Notes: a model not told the origin generated them from the letters alone. Shown: positions 31,762 through 45,570, numbered from the stretch's first letter. The stretch is DNA of 64,000 nucleotides from Hordeum vulgare subsp. vulgare (GCF_904849725.1 NC_058519.1:103156881-103220880), one strand, 5' to 3'. Numbers and translations are program-made.

Positions 31762-34700
31762 TGATGTCTGCTAGAACTACGTCGGTATTTCCCCAAAGAG
31801 GAAGGTATGATGTAGTATAGCGATGGTAGGTATTTCCCTCAGTGATGAGATCAAGGTTATCGAACCAGTAGGAGAACCTCCTCACACCACGTAAACAACA
31901 CATGCACACAAATAACAAATACTCGCAACCCACGTGTTAAAGGGGTTGTCAATCCCTTCCGGGTACGACGCCTCAAGATAGACAAATAACGTGAGGTAAA
32001 AGTGGTAGATATGATAAATAGATCGCGGAACAAATAAATTGCAGCAAGGTATTTTTGTATTTTTGGTTTAATAGATCTGAAAATAAAAACAAAGGAAAAT
32101 AGATCGCAAAGGCAAATATATGAAAAGAGACCCGGGGCCGTAGGTTTCACTAGTGGCTTCTCTCGAGAAAAATAGCAAACGGTGGGAAAACAGTTACTAT
32201 TGGGCAATTGATAGAACTTAAAATAATCATGACGATATCCAGGCAATGATCATTATATAGGCATCACGTCCAAGATTAGTAGACCGACTCCTGCCTGCAT
32301 CTACTACTATTACTCCACACATCGACCGCTATCCAGCATGCATCTAGTGCATTAAGTTCATCGGAAAACGGGGTAATGCAATAAGAACGATGACATGATG
32401 TAGACAAGATCTATTTATGTAGAAATATACCCCATCTTGTTATCCTTAATAGCAACGATACATCCGTGTCGTTTCCCTTTTTGTCACTGGGATCAAGCAC
32501 CGTAAGATCGAACACATCAGAAAGCACCTCTTACCATTGCAAGATAAATACATCAAGTTGGCCAAACAAAACCCAAATATCAGAGAAGAAATATGAGGCT
32601 ATAATCAATCACGCATATAAGAGATCAAAGAACACTCAAATAACTTTCATGGATAAAAACATAGATCTGATCATAAACTCAAAGTTCATCGGATCCCAAC
32701 AAACACACCGCAAAAAGACTTACATCATATGGATCTCCAAGAGACCATTGTATTGATAATCAAGAGTGAGAGAGAGGAAGCCATCTAGGTACTAACTACG
32801 GACCCGTAGGTCTACCAAGAACTACTCACGCATCATCGCAGAGGCACCAATGGACATGATGAACCCCTCTGTGATGGTGTCTATATTGGATCTGGTGTTT
32901 CTGGACTCTACGACGGCTGGAAGTGATTACCGTCCCCCTCCTTAGGGTTTCTGGAATATTGGGGGTATTTATAGAGCAAAGAGGCGGTGCAGGAGTGTTG
33001 GAAATATGCCCTAGAGGCAATAATAAAGTGGTTATTATTATATTTTCTTGTTCATGATAATTGTCTGTTATTCATGCTATAATAGTATTAACCGGAGACC
33101 GTAATTCATGTGTGAATACATATACCACAACATGTCCCTAGTGAGCCTCTAGTTGGCTAGCTCGTTGATCAATAGATGGTCATGGTTTCCTGATCGTGGA
33201 CACTGGATGCCATTGATAACAGGATCACATCATTAGGAGAATGATGTGATGGACAAGACACAATCCTAAGCATAGCACAAGATCGTGTAGTTCGTGTGCT
33301 AAATCTTTTCCAATATCAAGTATCATTTTCTTAGACCATGAGATTGTGCAACTCCTGGATACCGTAGGAGTTCTTTGGGTGTATCAAACGTCACAACGTA
33401 ACTGAGTGATTATAAGGGTGCACTACATGTATCTCTGAAAGTGTGTGTTGGGTTGGTACGAATCGAGATTGGGATTTGTCGCTCCGTGTGACGGAGAGGT
33501 ATCTTTGGGCCCACTCGGTAATGCATCATCATAATGAGCTCAATGTGACTAAGGAGTTAGCCACGGGATGATGTGTTACAGAACGAGTAAAGAGACTTGC
33601 CCGTAACGAGACTGAACAAGGTATAGGGATACCGACGATCGAATCTCGGGAAGTTATATATCGATAGACAAAGGGAACTGCGTTCGGGATTGATTGAATC
33701 CCCGACATCGTGGTTCATCCGATGAGATCATCGTGGAACATGTGGGAGCCAACATGGGTATCCATATCCCGTTGTTGGTGATTTACCGGAGAGGTGTCTC
33801 GGTCATGTCTGCATGGTTCCTGAACCCGTAGGGTCTACACACTTAAGGTTCGATGACGCTAGAGTTGTAATGGGAATAGTATGTGGTAACCAGAGGTTGT
33901 TCGGAGTCCTGGATGAGATCCTTGATGTCATGAGGAACTCCGGAATGGTCCGGAGGTAAAGATTTTTATATAGGAAGTCGAGTTTCGGTCACCGGAAAGG
34001 TTCCGGGGTATATCGGTATTGTACCGGGACCACCGAAAGGGTATCGGAGGCCCACCAGGAGGGGCCACCAGCCCCGGAGGGCCACAAGGGCCCAAATAAG
34101 GAGGGGGCCAGCCACCTAGGTGGGTTGGCTCGGACGACCAAGGCCCATGGGCGCCTAGGACTGGGAACCCTAGGGCGATGGTGGCCCACCTCCCAACTTG
34201 GGAGGCAAGACACCTCCACCCTGGCCGCCGCCCCCGCCTTGGCCGCCGCCCCCACCCTATATTGGCCTAGGGTGGCCGACCCTCCTCCTCCTCTTCCTCC
34301 TATAAATACTCAAGGGTTTAGGGCTGCAAGACACACCAATTTCTTCCTCCCTTGGCGCAGCCCTGCTCTTCCTCCTCCTCCTCCTCCTCCGTAGCGCTTG
34401 GCGAAGCCCTGCCGAAGTACCACACAGCTCCACCGTCACCATGTTGTCGTGCTGTCAGAGCTCTCCCTCAACTTATCCTCTCTCCTTGCTGGATCAAGTT
34501 AAAGGAGACGTCACCGGGTTGCACGTGTGTTGAACGCGGAGGCGCCGTTGTTCGACGCTTAGATCGGAATCTTCCACGATCGGAATTGCTACGAGTACGA
34601 CTCCACCAACCGCGTTCATAGTTATGCTTCCGCTTAGTGATCTTCAAAGGTATGAAGATGCTCTACCCCTTGCTCGTTGCTAGCATATCCTAGATTGATC

Positions 34701-35099
34701 TTGGTCTGCTGTAGGAAAATTTTGAATTATTACTACGATCCCCAAACAGGGAGGCCAACGAGGAGGGCACAACCCACCGAGGCGCGCCTGGGCCCCCAGG
34801 CGCACACTCATGGGTTGTGCTCCCATCGGAACTCCCCTCAGGTGCGTTCCTGGCCCACTGGATGTCTTCTGGCCCAAAAAAATCCACAAAACATTTCGCT
34901 GCGTTTGGACTCTGTTTGGTATCGATTTCCTACGATGTAAAAAACATGCAAAAAACAACAACTCACACTGGGCACTATGTCAATAGGTTAGTACTAAAAA
35001 ATGATATAAAATGACTATAAAATGATTGTAAAACATCCAAGAATGATAATATAACAGCATGGAACAATCAAAAGTTATAGATACATTGGAGGCGTATCA
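31762..35099 (-). repeat. 3' LTR of element A, split by a solo copia LTR
   Basis: Matches 38566-40142 along 31762-32995 and 34749-35099. The two LTRs differ by numerous substitutions and small indels, so this insertion is older than the Angela-type element at 50-59 kb. Confidence 0.85.
32996..34748 (+). mobile_element. solo LTR of an Angela/BARE-type copia element
   Basis: Starts TGTTGGAAATATGCCCTAGA and ends GATCCCCAAACA, 1753 bp, the normal Angela LTR size. Flanked by AGGAG (32991-32995) and GGGAG (34749-34753). The uninterrupted partner LTR reads GGGAG at this site, so the left copy has one mutation. It contains the known LTR words CTATAAATACTCAAGGG (promoter) and GTTGAACGCGGAGGCGCC. A solo LTR arises by recombination between the two LTRs of a full element. 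Confidence 0.9.
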
Positions 35100-35103
35100 A
35101 CAT

Positions 35104-35114
35104 CCCCAAGCTTA
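35104..35114 (-). promoter_or_regulatory. polypurine tract of element A
   Basis: On the minus strand TAAGCTTGGGG lies 4 bp before the 3' LTR. It is the expected plus-strand primer. Similar words recur inside the element at 36814-36825 and 36871-36881. Confidence 0.65.
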
Positions 35115-36399
35115 ACTTCTGCTCGTCCTCGAGTAGGTAAATGATAAAAACAGAATTTTTGATATGGAATGTTGCCTAACATGTTCATCACATTTCTTTT
35201 CTTTATAACATGGACATTCGGGCTTTTATATGGTTCGAATCAATAGTTTAGTTTCGACATGAAGACTTTAATACTCAAGCATACCAACAAGCAACCATGT
35301 CTTTCAAAATATCAACAACAAGTTATCCCTAGCCCATTATGCTCAATCATTGACCCATTCATGAAACACACTTGAATATTAGCTACACCCAATGCTCAAA
35401 TACGATCATAGTGCCCCTTAGTTGGTGCTTTATGAGAGAAGATGGAGACTCAAATACAAAATAAAAATTGCATAAGTAAAAGAAAGGCCCTTCGGAGAGG
35501 GAAGTACGAATTTGTAGAGGTGCCAGAGCTCAAAGCGAAAATTGAGAGATAAAAACATTTTGGGAGGCATACTTTTCCCACCAACAAAAACGACTTAGAG
35601 CTCCCAACACTTTCCATGCTAGATACACCATAGGCGGTTCCACCATTACTTTCACTTTCCATGGCTTGTCCATATCCATGGGTGCCCTCCATACCAACAC
35701 TTTCCAAGGAATTTATTATTTGACAACAAAAAGTAAATTAATTTTTTTCATTTCAGGAAAGGGCATCCCTAATACCTTTGTCGTACTCTTGTGCAATAAC
35801 AAGTGATTAAACACTCATCGTGAGAATAACACATCTAGCATGGCAAATATTGGCCACCCCTCACCGCCTCGCGAGCGGTAGAGCACACAAAAGAGAAATT
35901 TATTTTGAAAATTAAAGATGGAACATGCAAATTTGCTCAGAACAGCATGGAAATACCGCATATAGGTAGGTATAGTGGACTCATGTGGCAAAACTGGTTT
36001 AAAGGGTTTTGGATGCACAAGTAGTGATCATACTTAGTGCAAAATGAAAGCTAGCAAAAAGATTGAGAAGCGACCAACCAAGAAACGAAAAATCTTGTAC
36101 CCAAGCATTAAGCATAAGTAACACCGAATAATGCACCACAAGTAGGGTATAAATTTCATTGCATAACTATTGACTTTCGTGCTTTCATAGGGATCACAAA
36201 CCTTAACATCAATATTCTTACTAAAGCACAATTACTCATCAACATGACTCACGTATCATCGTCATATCTCAAAACCATTACTAAGAATCAAGTTTATTTT
36301 GTCCAATGATCTTCATGAAAGTTTTTATTATATCCTCCTTGGATATCTATCGCTTTGGGACTATTTTCATATGTTGCTTTTGATAAGCTCAAACAAATT

Positions 36400-36630
36400 T
36401 AAGTGAAGAACATGAGCATAGTTTTTGTTTCTCTCAAAATAATCTAAGTGAAGCAAGAGAGAATTTCTTAAAAAATTACTAACTCCCAAATAAATCTAAG
36501 TGAAGCATGAGAGCATTTCTTCAAAAATAACAAAGCACACCATGCTCAAAAATATATAAGTGAAGTACTAGAGCAAATCCATGGCTCTAAAAATTTAAGT
36601 GAAGCATAGGAGCAAGCATAGCATAATTTT
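36400..36630. repeat. short dispersed repeats AAGTGAAGCANGAGAGC in element A
   Basis: Five imperfect units built on TCTAAGTGAAGCATGAGAGC, spaced 40-60 bp, in the noncoding 3' half of the interior. The unrelated element D has a comparable array at 47165-47285. Confidence 0.6.
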
Positions 36631-37538
36631 TGGCTCTCTAAAAAAGGTGTGTCCAGCAAGGATTCAAGACTTAAAACACAAATCAAAACAAGCAAAGACT
36701 CATATCATACAAGATGCTCCAAGCAAAACTCATAATACGTGACGAATAAAAATATAGGTTCAAGTGAAATATCGATGGTTGTTAGAAGAAAGAGGGGATG
36801 CCACTCGGGGGCATCCCCAAGATTAGTTGCTTGCTACTTCTTGAATATTATCTTGGGGTGCCTCGGGCATCCCCAAGCTTAGCCTTATGCTAATCCTTAT
36901 TCGTACATCCATCGTAAGATCACCCAAAACTTGAAAACTTCAATCACACAAAACTCAACAAAACCTTTCTGAGATCCGTTAGTATAAAGAAAGCAAACCA
37001 CTACTATAAGTACTATTGAAAACCTATTCATATTTTATTTTTGCATTATATCTACTGTATTCCAACTTTTCTATGGCAAAAACTCATCAAAGAAAACCAT
37101 AAAATCATCAAAACAAGCACACAACGCAAAGAAAACAGAATCTGTAAAAAACAGAACAGTTTGTAGAAATCTGACTACTTCGAATACTTCTGTAACTCGA
37201 AAAATTCTGAACAATTAGGACGACGTGAATATTTTTTTTATTAATCCTATGCAAGAAGAATCAACTAAAATAACTCTTCTGTTAAAAATGAAAAACAATT
37301 TCGTGAGTGCAAAAGTTTCTGTTTTTCAACAAGATCAAATAAACTTTCACCCAAATCATCCCAAAGGCCTTGCTTGGCGCAAACACTAATTTAAACCACA
37401 AAAACACATCTAACCATAGGTATAAATGTTTATTTTATTGAAAACAACAAGAAAACCAAAAAGCAAAAAGATACAAGTTGGTTTGCCTCCCAAAAAGCGC
37501 GATCGGTTTACGCCCTAGCTAGGCATAACACATAGGAT

Positions 37539-38181
37539 CTAAGTGTTGTCATCTTTATCCTTCAACTCTTTGATCGAACACTTAGGATTTTCCAAGTACT
37601 TTGCATATAAATTCTCAATGACAAAATTTCTAGGCACGAGATTCGAAAACGTATTTTTGCAAAAAGGGTCTCTTATGACTTCAATAAAATTGGAATGGAT
37701 ACTAATCATCTTTAATATCTCCTTTATCATTGCTAGAAGTTGCACCCTTGCTTTTAGTGGCTTGAGTGGTCTTACTAATTTTTATGGGAGTTTTAGAGGA
37801 AGCAAAGGCCGTACCTAGATTAGAAAAAAAATCTTCCAGTTTATCAATCCTAGATGTGGTTTCTTCGATTATTTCATGAATTATAGTATTCTTTTCTTTT
37901 AACAACTTGAAAACGTCTCCCGCTTTTGACCCAATTTTAGTAGCATAGCTTTGCATTTTTCTATCCATGTTTTCAATATGTTCCTCGGTAAGCATTTTCT
38001 TTTTGATAGCACCTAGTCTTTCCATAACATGCTCAAGGGTAACGATTGTTTCATTGATCATGAGAGGGCGTGAGCCCACTAAATTTCCCAAAGCATTAAA
38101 AGTATCAAGAGAAGGACACATCAAGAAGTTTCCACTAGTAACCGTATCAAGGACGAATCTATACCAAGTGGTGATGCCCAC
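37539..38181 (-). pseudogene. gag-like frame of element A, helical, no pol
   Basis: Minus-strand frame from about 38181 to 37702 (159 codons): ...VTLEHVMERLGAIKKKMLTEEH, then a heptad-like helical region and a Ser/Thr/Lys-rich end. An overlapping frame (37745-37539) continues with KYLENPKCSIKELKDKDDN, suggesting one frameshift. I recognise it only as the uncharacterised protein of pol-less Triticeae LTR elements; no zinc knuckle or catalytic motif is visible. Confidence 0.5.
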
Positions 38182-38536
38182 ATAAAAACAATGAAGAAGA
38201 ACAACGGTAGATTGCTTACGAATAGATCTATTATGAGCATTGAAAATCCTATACCAAGCATCTTTTAAGTTCTCCCCTCCCCTTTGTTTAAAGTTAAGAA
38301 CCTCGTTCTAGGGGGTGTACGCAATAGAGGAAGAGCTATCCATAATGACAAAAGGTGGTAGACAAGATGGCACACAAAAACAGATCTGACGAGAAAACGG
38401 CGAACGAAAAAGAGGGCGAATAAAACGACAAATTTTTGTGAAGTGGGGGAGAGGAAAACAAGAGGAAAATGGCAAATATTGTAAATTGCGAGGAGATGAG
38501 ATTTGTGATTAGGAACCTGGTTGATGTTGAAGATCC

Positions 38537-38553
38537 TCCCCGGCAACGGCGCC
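38537..38553 (-). promoter_or_regulatory. primer binding site of element A (tRNA-Asp)
   Basis: Plus-strand TCCCCGGCAACGGCGCC equals the 3' end of plant tRNA-Asp before its terminal A, 12 bp inside the 5' LTR border at 38566. It primes minus-strand DNA synthesis. Confidence 0.8.
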
Positions 38554-38565
38554 CTAAATTCCTTT

Positions 38566-40142
38566 TGATGTGTGCTAGAACTATGTCGGTATTTCCCCAA
38601 AGAGGAAGGGATGATGCAGTATAGCGATGGTAGGTATTTCTCTCAGTGATGAGACCAAGGTTATCGAACCAGTAGGAGAACCTCCTCACACCACGTAAAC
38701 AACACATGCACACAAAAAACAAATACTCGCAACCGAGCGTGTTAAAAGGGTTGTCAATCCCTTTCGGGTACGCGCCTCAAGATAGGCAAATAACATGAGG
38801 TAAAAGTGGTAGATATGATAAATAGATCGCGGAACAAATAAATTGCAGCAAGGTGTTTTTGTATTTTTGGCTTAATAGATCTGAAAATAAAAGCAAAGGA
38901 AAATAGATCGCAAAGACAAATATGATGAAAAGAGACCCGGGGGGCGTAGGTTTCACTAGTGGCTTCTCTCGATAAAAATAGCAAACGATGGGAAAACAAT
39001 TACTGTTGGGCAATTGATAGAACTTCAAATAGTCATGACGATACCCAGGCAATGATCATTATACACGCATCACGTCCAAGATTAGTAGACCGACTCCTGC
39101 CTGCATCTATTATTATTACTCCACACATCGACCGCTATCCAACATGCATCTAGTGTATTAAGTTCATGGAAAAACAGAGTAATGCAATAAGAACGATGAC
39201 ATGATGTAGACAAGATCTATTTATGTAGAAATAGACCCCATCTTGTTATCCTTAATAGCAACTATACATACGTGTCGTTTCCCTTTCTGTCACTGGGATC
39301 AAGCACTGTAAGATCGAACCCATCACAAAGCACCTCTCCCCATTGCAAGATAAATAGATCAAGTTGGCCAAACAAAACCCAAATATCGGAGAAGAAATAC
39401 GAGGCTATAATCAATCATGCATATAAGAGATCAAAGAATACTCAAATAAATTTCATGGATAAAAACATAGATCTGATCATAAACTCAAAGTTCATCGGAT
39501 CCCAACAAACACACCGCAAAAAGACTTACATCATATGGATCTCCAAGAGACCATTGTATTGACAATCAAGAGAGAGAGAGGAAGCCATCTAGCTACTAAC
39601 TATGGATCTGTATGTCTACAAAGAACTACTCACGCATCATCGGAGGGGCACTAATGGACATGATGAACCCCTCCGTGATGGTGTATAGATAGGATCTGGT
39701 GTTTCTGGACTCTGCGATGGCTGGAATTGATTTTTGTCCCCCTCCTTAGGGTTTCTGGAATATCGGGGGTATTTATAGAGCAAAGAGGCGGTGCGGGAGG
39801 CCAACGAGGAGGGAACAACCCACCGGGGCGCGCCAGGGCTCCAGGCGCGCCCTGGTGGGTTGTGCTTCCATCGGAGCTCCGCTCAGCTACGTTCCTGGCC
39901 TATTGGATGTCTTCTGGCCCAAAAAAATTCACAAAAAGTTTCGTTGCGTTTGGACTCCGTTTGGTATTGATTTCTTGCGAGTTAAAAAACATGCAGAAAA
40001 CATCAACATGCACTGGGCACTATGTCAATAAGTTAGTACAAAAATGATATAAAATGACTATAAAATGGTTGTAAAACATCCAAGAATAATAATATAACAA
40101 CATGGAACAATAAAAAATTATAGATATGTTGGAGATGTATCA
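38566..40142 (-). repeat. 5' LTR of element A
   Basis: 1577 bp, TGATGT...GTATCA. On the minus strand it holds the promoter TATAAATACCCCCGATATTC near 39,760-39,780. Confidence 0.85.
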
Positions 40143-40300
40143 GGACGGGTTAGACAACACCTGTCTCCACTCTGTTGGCCAAGCACGCTGTCAAAAGTGC
40201 AACACCTGAAGTGGAGACAGAGAAAGCTAAACTTGAGCTTCCCAACACTGAAAAGCATGATTTTGAAGAACTGCATGTTGTGTCCATCCTTGGAGATAGC
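40143..40300 (+). other. right flank of element A: continuation of the 29-31 kb retroelement
   Basis: After the GGACG duplication the sequence continues with an open plus-strand stretch (ATPEVETEKAKLELPNTEKHD), compatible with the helical C-terminal part of the retroelement at 29.8-31.8 kb. Near 40,300 it switches abruptly to copia sequence on the other strand. Confidence 0.4.
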
Positions 40301-42995
40301 AACCTTACCAAAACCAATAACTTGTTTTTTTCCTTTGTCAACGTAGGTGATATGCTTCGGTTGTGATGGAGTTAATGTAAAGTCCATCAACAGATTCTTG
40401 TCACCAGTCATGTGATTAGTAAATCCATTGTCGAGAACCCACTCGATGGATTTAGAGGTACCATCCTGCAGATAAATTAGTACAACTTACCATCTCATAT
40501 GCTTTAGAGTGAATAATATGATATCAAATTCATTAGACTTGGATTTCATCACACAGTGTAGAGTTACGATAACATGAGGACGTGTGAAATGATTATCATT
40601 TCATCATGATTAGCTTGCGTCATTTCAAGCATTTCCTCAGGTCTCCAGCAAATTCTTCAAATAGTTAAGTTCGTCCGGAGACCTGACCTGCATAAATGGT
40701 TAGTTCAATTTCTTCACCACCCACATGTGAAGGGGTGGCAAAGAGTTCATCATAGTGCGAGCACCATATGAAAACTTAGGCATTGAAGCCAATGCAATTC
40801 ATTTCATAGCACGGGGTTAGTGTGCTCGAATGCATATGCAGATAAATTCTTCGAGGATTTACGAACATAATGATTTGAGGAATAATGCACCTATTCATGA
40901 CACTTGTGGTTTCCCTGCATACGAGAAGCATTAACACGAGTATTAGCAGAATTTTGACCATATAAGGAATTTGATACTTGTGAAGGCTTTGGTCCATTTG
41001 AGGAATTTGATATAGGGTTCCTGTTCTTCATGGGCGGTGTCATGAGGACATTCACCTAAATATTTTCCAAGCTGCTTCTGGGAACCCAGATTTTCCTCAA
41101 GGGTGGTTCGTTCATGCAGTTAGTTCCAACATATCTAGCAAATACTTCACCATTCTAATTTTTGAACAGTTTATAGTTAGAGTCAATTGACTCATGAGAG
41201 AAATATGAAGTTTCACATGTAAGGCCACATAATGTAGATGGATCTATAGGAGGTCCTTTCGCAGCAACCCATGAGGCTTTGGTATAATGCTCAGGTTTCT
41301 AGTATGATCCATCAACATTCAATTTTCTCTCAAATGAAATACCCTCTTTCCTAGGGTTTTTGTTCAGAATCTGCTTTTTGAGCACATCACAAAGGGTTTG
41401 ATGCCCTTTGAGACTTTTGTATATGCCTGTCACATACAATTTCTTCAACCCTGCATTTTCATCACTGACATTTGTGGGTTCCTCGAGTGAGGAATTTGTG
41501 ACCATAGATATGGTTGAAGAATTTGTAGCAATAGAAGCATTTGAACTTTTAGGTGAGGAATTAGCAGATTCAAGTTCGAAGCATTTCATGCATGGTGGAA
41601 TGAATTATTCTTGAGCGGAACTCATGTGTTGAGCAAGCAAAGAATCATTCTCACTTTGAAGATCATCATGAGACGCTCTCAATTTCTCAAGATCTTGCTT
41701 TCTTTGAAGAAATTCATAATAAAGCTTCTCATGATCAGCCAAGAGAGTGTCCTGACGTTCTTGAAGACTATCAAATTTAGACCAATGACTTTGAATATCA
41801 TTAGTCAGAATTTGAGTTCGATCCATTTCCTCGTTCAATGGGTCATCGCTTTTGTCTAGCGTTTCTGAAGCTTTTCAAGAGAATTCTATTACTTAGTGTC
41901 AATATTAACAAGTTTGTAGTAACTAGATTTCTCATAATCATCTGGTTCATTGTCACTAGAGTCAGAAAAGGAAGTGTGTTTGGGTACCTTGGCACCTTTT
42001 GTCATGAAGCAATAGGTGGGAGCAAAGCCATTGTCACAGTCATCAGTGTTGTTGACGCAGTCATTTTCTCCGAGGTTGAAGATGGACTTGCAGATGAATG
42101 TGGTAGCAAGGGCTAGACTTGCCATGCCAAACTCCGACTCCTCCTCAGATCCTCCCTCTTCATCACATTCCTCAGATTCTACCTCGGAATCCATTTCCTT
42201 GCCAATAAGAGCCCAAGCCTTTCTCAAACTGTTCTTCTTGTGCGATGAGGACTTTGATGATGAGGATTTTGCAGATTTCTTATTTTTCTTTGAGTCATCA
42301 GAACTGTCATCATTGTACTTCTATTTCTTTGATTCCTTTACCCAGTGAGGACAATCAACAATATAGTGACCAGACTTCCTACATTTGTGGCACGTTCTTT
42401 TCTTGTAGTCCTCAGATGGAGATTCTGATTTCCTCACATCTCTTATTGAAGATTTTCCGAAGTGACCTCGTCTCGAGAACTTTTGGAATTTACTCACAAG
42501 CATTATAAGTTCCTAACCAAGTTCTTCAACATCATGAAGACTGCAATCAGATTTTTCTTCTTCAGATGAGGAAACAATATTTGCCTTTAGCGCACAAGAT
42601 CTTCCATAGCTTGGACCATATAGATCTCTCTTCTCATATTGTTGGAATTCATGAGTATCGAGTCTCCCAAGAATACCAGCAGGATCTAGTAACTTATAAT
42701 CTCCACGTTCTTGAATCATCAGAACCAGTGTATCGAATGAGGAATCAAGAGATCTCAACAATTTCTTCACCACCCCAAGGTCGGTGATGTCGGTGGCCCT
42801 AAGAGCCTATAGCTCATTAGAGATATGAGTGAGGCGATCGAAGGTTTGCCGAAATTTTTCATTATCTAGTCTTTTGAAGCGGTTGAAGAGATTACCAAGA
42901 ACATGAACTCAAGAGTCATGTTGAGTAGAGACTCCTTCGTTGACTTTGGACAACGTATCCCGGATGAGCTTTGTAGATCCCAAAGCACTTAATCT
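40300..42995 (-). mobile_element. copia-type gag/protease fragment
   Basis: Reading leftward on the minus strand: a UBN2-type gag (TFDRLTHISNEL, KKLLRSLDSSFDTLVLMIQE), then a CCHC knuckle CHKCRKSGHYIVDC (about 42,350-42,392). An acidic and coiled-coil segment follows (LEKLRASHDDLQSENDSL, 41,605-41,838). Last is the protease start WVLDNGFTNHMTGDK (about 40,400-40,440), where the catalytic DSG is changed to DNG. Several stops interrupt it. It is cut at 40,300 and by a copia LTR at 42,996; no LTR of its own is seen. Confidence 0.75.
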
Positions 42996-43902
42996 TGTTG
43001 GGGAACGTTGCATGGGAAACAAAAAAAAATCCTACGCACACGAAGACCTATCATGGTGATGTTCATCTATGAGAGGGAGATCAGATCCACATACACTTGT
43101 AGATCGCTAAGCGGAAGCGTTATTAAACGCGGTTGATGTAGTGGTACGTCTTCATGATCCGTCCCACGAACCGTCCCACGAACCGTCTTGTGATCCGTCC
43201 CGATCAACTGCCGAACGGACGACACCTCCGCGTTCCGCACACGTACAGCTCGATGATGATCTCCGCCTTCTTGATCCAGCAAGAGGGGAAGGGAAGTAGA
43301 TGAGTTCTCCAGCAGCGTGACGGCGCGCGTGTGGTGGTGATGATCTACTCCTGCAGGGCTCCGCCCGAGCTCCGCAAAAATCCGATCTTGAGGAAGAACT
43401 GCGTGGTATAGGTTTGAGTTGCGCGTGGCAAAAGTTGTGTCTCAAAAGCCCTAAAACCACCAATATATATAGGAGGAGGGGAGGGGCTAGCCTTGGGGCT
43501 CAAGGGATCCCCAAGGGCGCCGACCAAGGAGGAGGAGGTGGACTCCCACCCCAATTCAGTTTGGGGGAAGGAGTCCACTCCTTCCTTCCCACCTCCCTCT
43601 TTCCTTGTTTTCCTTTGGATTTTTCTTCTTGTGGCGCCATAGCCCACTTGGGCTGGCCTCACCAGCCCACTAAGGGTTGGTGCGACACCCTAGTTCTACT
43701 GGGCTCACTCTCGGGTGGGTGGGCCCCTCCCGGTGAATACCCGGAACCCATTCGTCACTCTCGGTACAGTGTCGGTAATGCCCGAAATCTTTCCGGTGAC
43801 CAAATGAAACCATCCTATATATCAATCTCCATTTCCGAACCATTCCGGAAACCCCCCTGACGTCTATGATCTCATCCGGGGCTCCGAACAACATTCGGCA
43901 AC

Positions 43903-45554
43903 TGCTACTGCAACAAAAGACCTTCCAACGGCGCCATAAACACGTGCTGACGGGAGACTGTTCTTGTCTTGATTCTCCTTAGCAACGGCACGAGGAATCC
44001 TTTTGCTACGGCTACGCCTTTAGGGACTTCCTAGGAAAATATGCAAAGGATTTCCCCGCGGCCTTGGAGCCTTGCGTTGGTGTTCCCTCGAAGCGGAAAG
44101 GGTGATGTAGCACAGCGGTGGTAAGTATTTCCCTCAGTTTTGAGAATCAAGGTATCGATCCAGTGAAGGAGTATCACAAGTGCCCGCACAAACACAAAGA
44201 ACCTGCTCCCAACGCTATGAAGGGGTTGTAAATCCCTTATAGATTGTTTGCAAAGTGAGGACTGAAAGCAACAAAGTAACAAAGCAAAGTAAAAGCGGAG
44301 GTGTAAACAATAGATGTGAATAGACCCCGGGGCCGTAGTGTTTACTAGTGGCTTCTCTCATGAAAGCAAGTAGACGGTGGGTGAACAAATTACCGTCGAG
44401 CAATTGATAGAACTGCGCAAAGTCGTGACGTCATCTATGGCAATGATTATATATATAGGCATCACGTCCAAAACAATTAGACCGATACTTTCTGCATCTA
44501 CTACTATTACTCCACACGTCGACCGCTATCCAGCATGCATCTAGTGTATTAAGTCCAAAAGAACAGAGTAATGCCTTAAGCAAGATGACATGATGTAGAT
44601 GGACAATCTCATATCAACGATAGAGCCCACCTTGTTACCCTTGATGGCAACTACTTAATATGTGCCTTGCTGCCCCTACTTTCACTGGGAAAGGTCACCA
44701 CATGGTAAGAACCCAAAACCAAGCACTTCTCCCATTGCAAGAATCATAGATCTAGTTGGCCAAACAAAACCCAAGTCTCGGAGAGACTTACAAGGATATC
44801 AAATCATGCATATAAGAAATCAGCAAAGACTCAAATATATATCATAGATAATCTGATCACAAATCCACAATTCATCGGATCTCGACAAACACACCGCCAA
44901 AGAAGATTACATCGGATAGATCTCCATGAAGATCATGGAGAACTTTGTATTGAAGATCCAAGAGAGAGAAGAAGCCATCTAGCTACTAACTACGGCCCCG
45001 TATGTCTGAAGTGAACTACTCACGAGTCATTGGAGGGGCGATGATGATGATGAAGAAGCCCTCCAACTCCAAAGTCCCCTCCGGTAGGGCGCCGGGAAGG
45101 GTCTCCAGATGAGATCTCGCGGAAACGGAAGCTTGCGGCGGCGGAAAAGTATTTTCGTGGCTCCCCTGATTTTTTTTGATTTTTAGGGAATATATAGGCG
45201 CAAGATCTAGGTGAGGGGGCGCTCAGGGAGGCCACAAGCCTGCCCACCACCGCCTCCCCCTGGTGGCGGAGTGGGGGCTTGTGGGCTACCTGCAGCCCTC
45301 GTTGCTTGGCCCACAGACCCCCTGATCTAATTCCGTTCGGGGAAAAAATCATTTCGGGGATTTCATTCCGTTTGGACTCCGTTCCAAAATCAGATCTGAA
45401 AAGAGCCAAAAACACATAAAAACAGGAATTGGCACTTGGCACTCAATTAATAAGTTAGTCCCAAAAAAGATATAAAAGGTACATAAAACATCCAAAGATG
45501 ACAAGATAACATCATGAAACCATCAAAAATTATAGATACGTTTGAGACGTATCA
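43903..45554 (-). repeat. 3' LTR of element D
   Basis: 1652 bp. Matches 49200-50139 and 58922-59636 closely, apart from scattered substitutions. Confidence 0.85.
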
Positions 45555-45559
45555 AGCAT

Positions 45560-45570
45560 CCCCAAGCTTA
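45560..45570 (-). promoter_or_regulatory. polypurine tract of element D
   Basis: Minus-strand TAAGCTTGGGG just before the 3' LTR. The surrounding CATCCCCAAGCTTAAC and CTGCTCGTCCTCGAGTAGG are nearly identical to element A. Confidence 0.65.

Larger units (their letters stand above)
31762..40142 (-). mobile_element. pol-less (non-autonomous) LTR retrotransposon A with two LTRs
   Basis: A 5-bp duplication GGACG flanks it (31757-31761 and 40143-40147). LTRs start TGATGT and end GTATCA. On the minus strand the 5' LTR is 38566-40142, the internal part 35100-38565, and the 3' LTR 31762-35099 (about 1.58 kb without the solo LTR inserted in it). The primer site matches tRNA-Asp. The 3.5-kb interior has a gag-like frame only, with no protease, integrase or RT, so it must depend on a partner. 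Likely Gypsy-type by LTR ends and primer; family not assigned. Confidence 0.85.
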
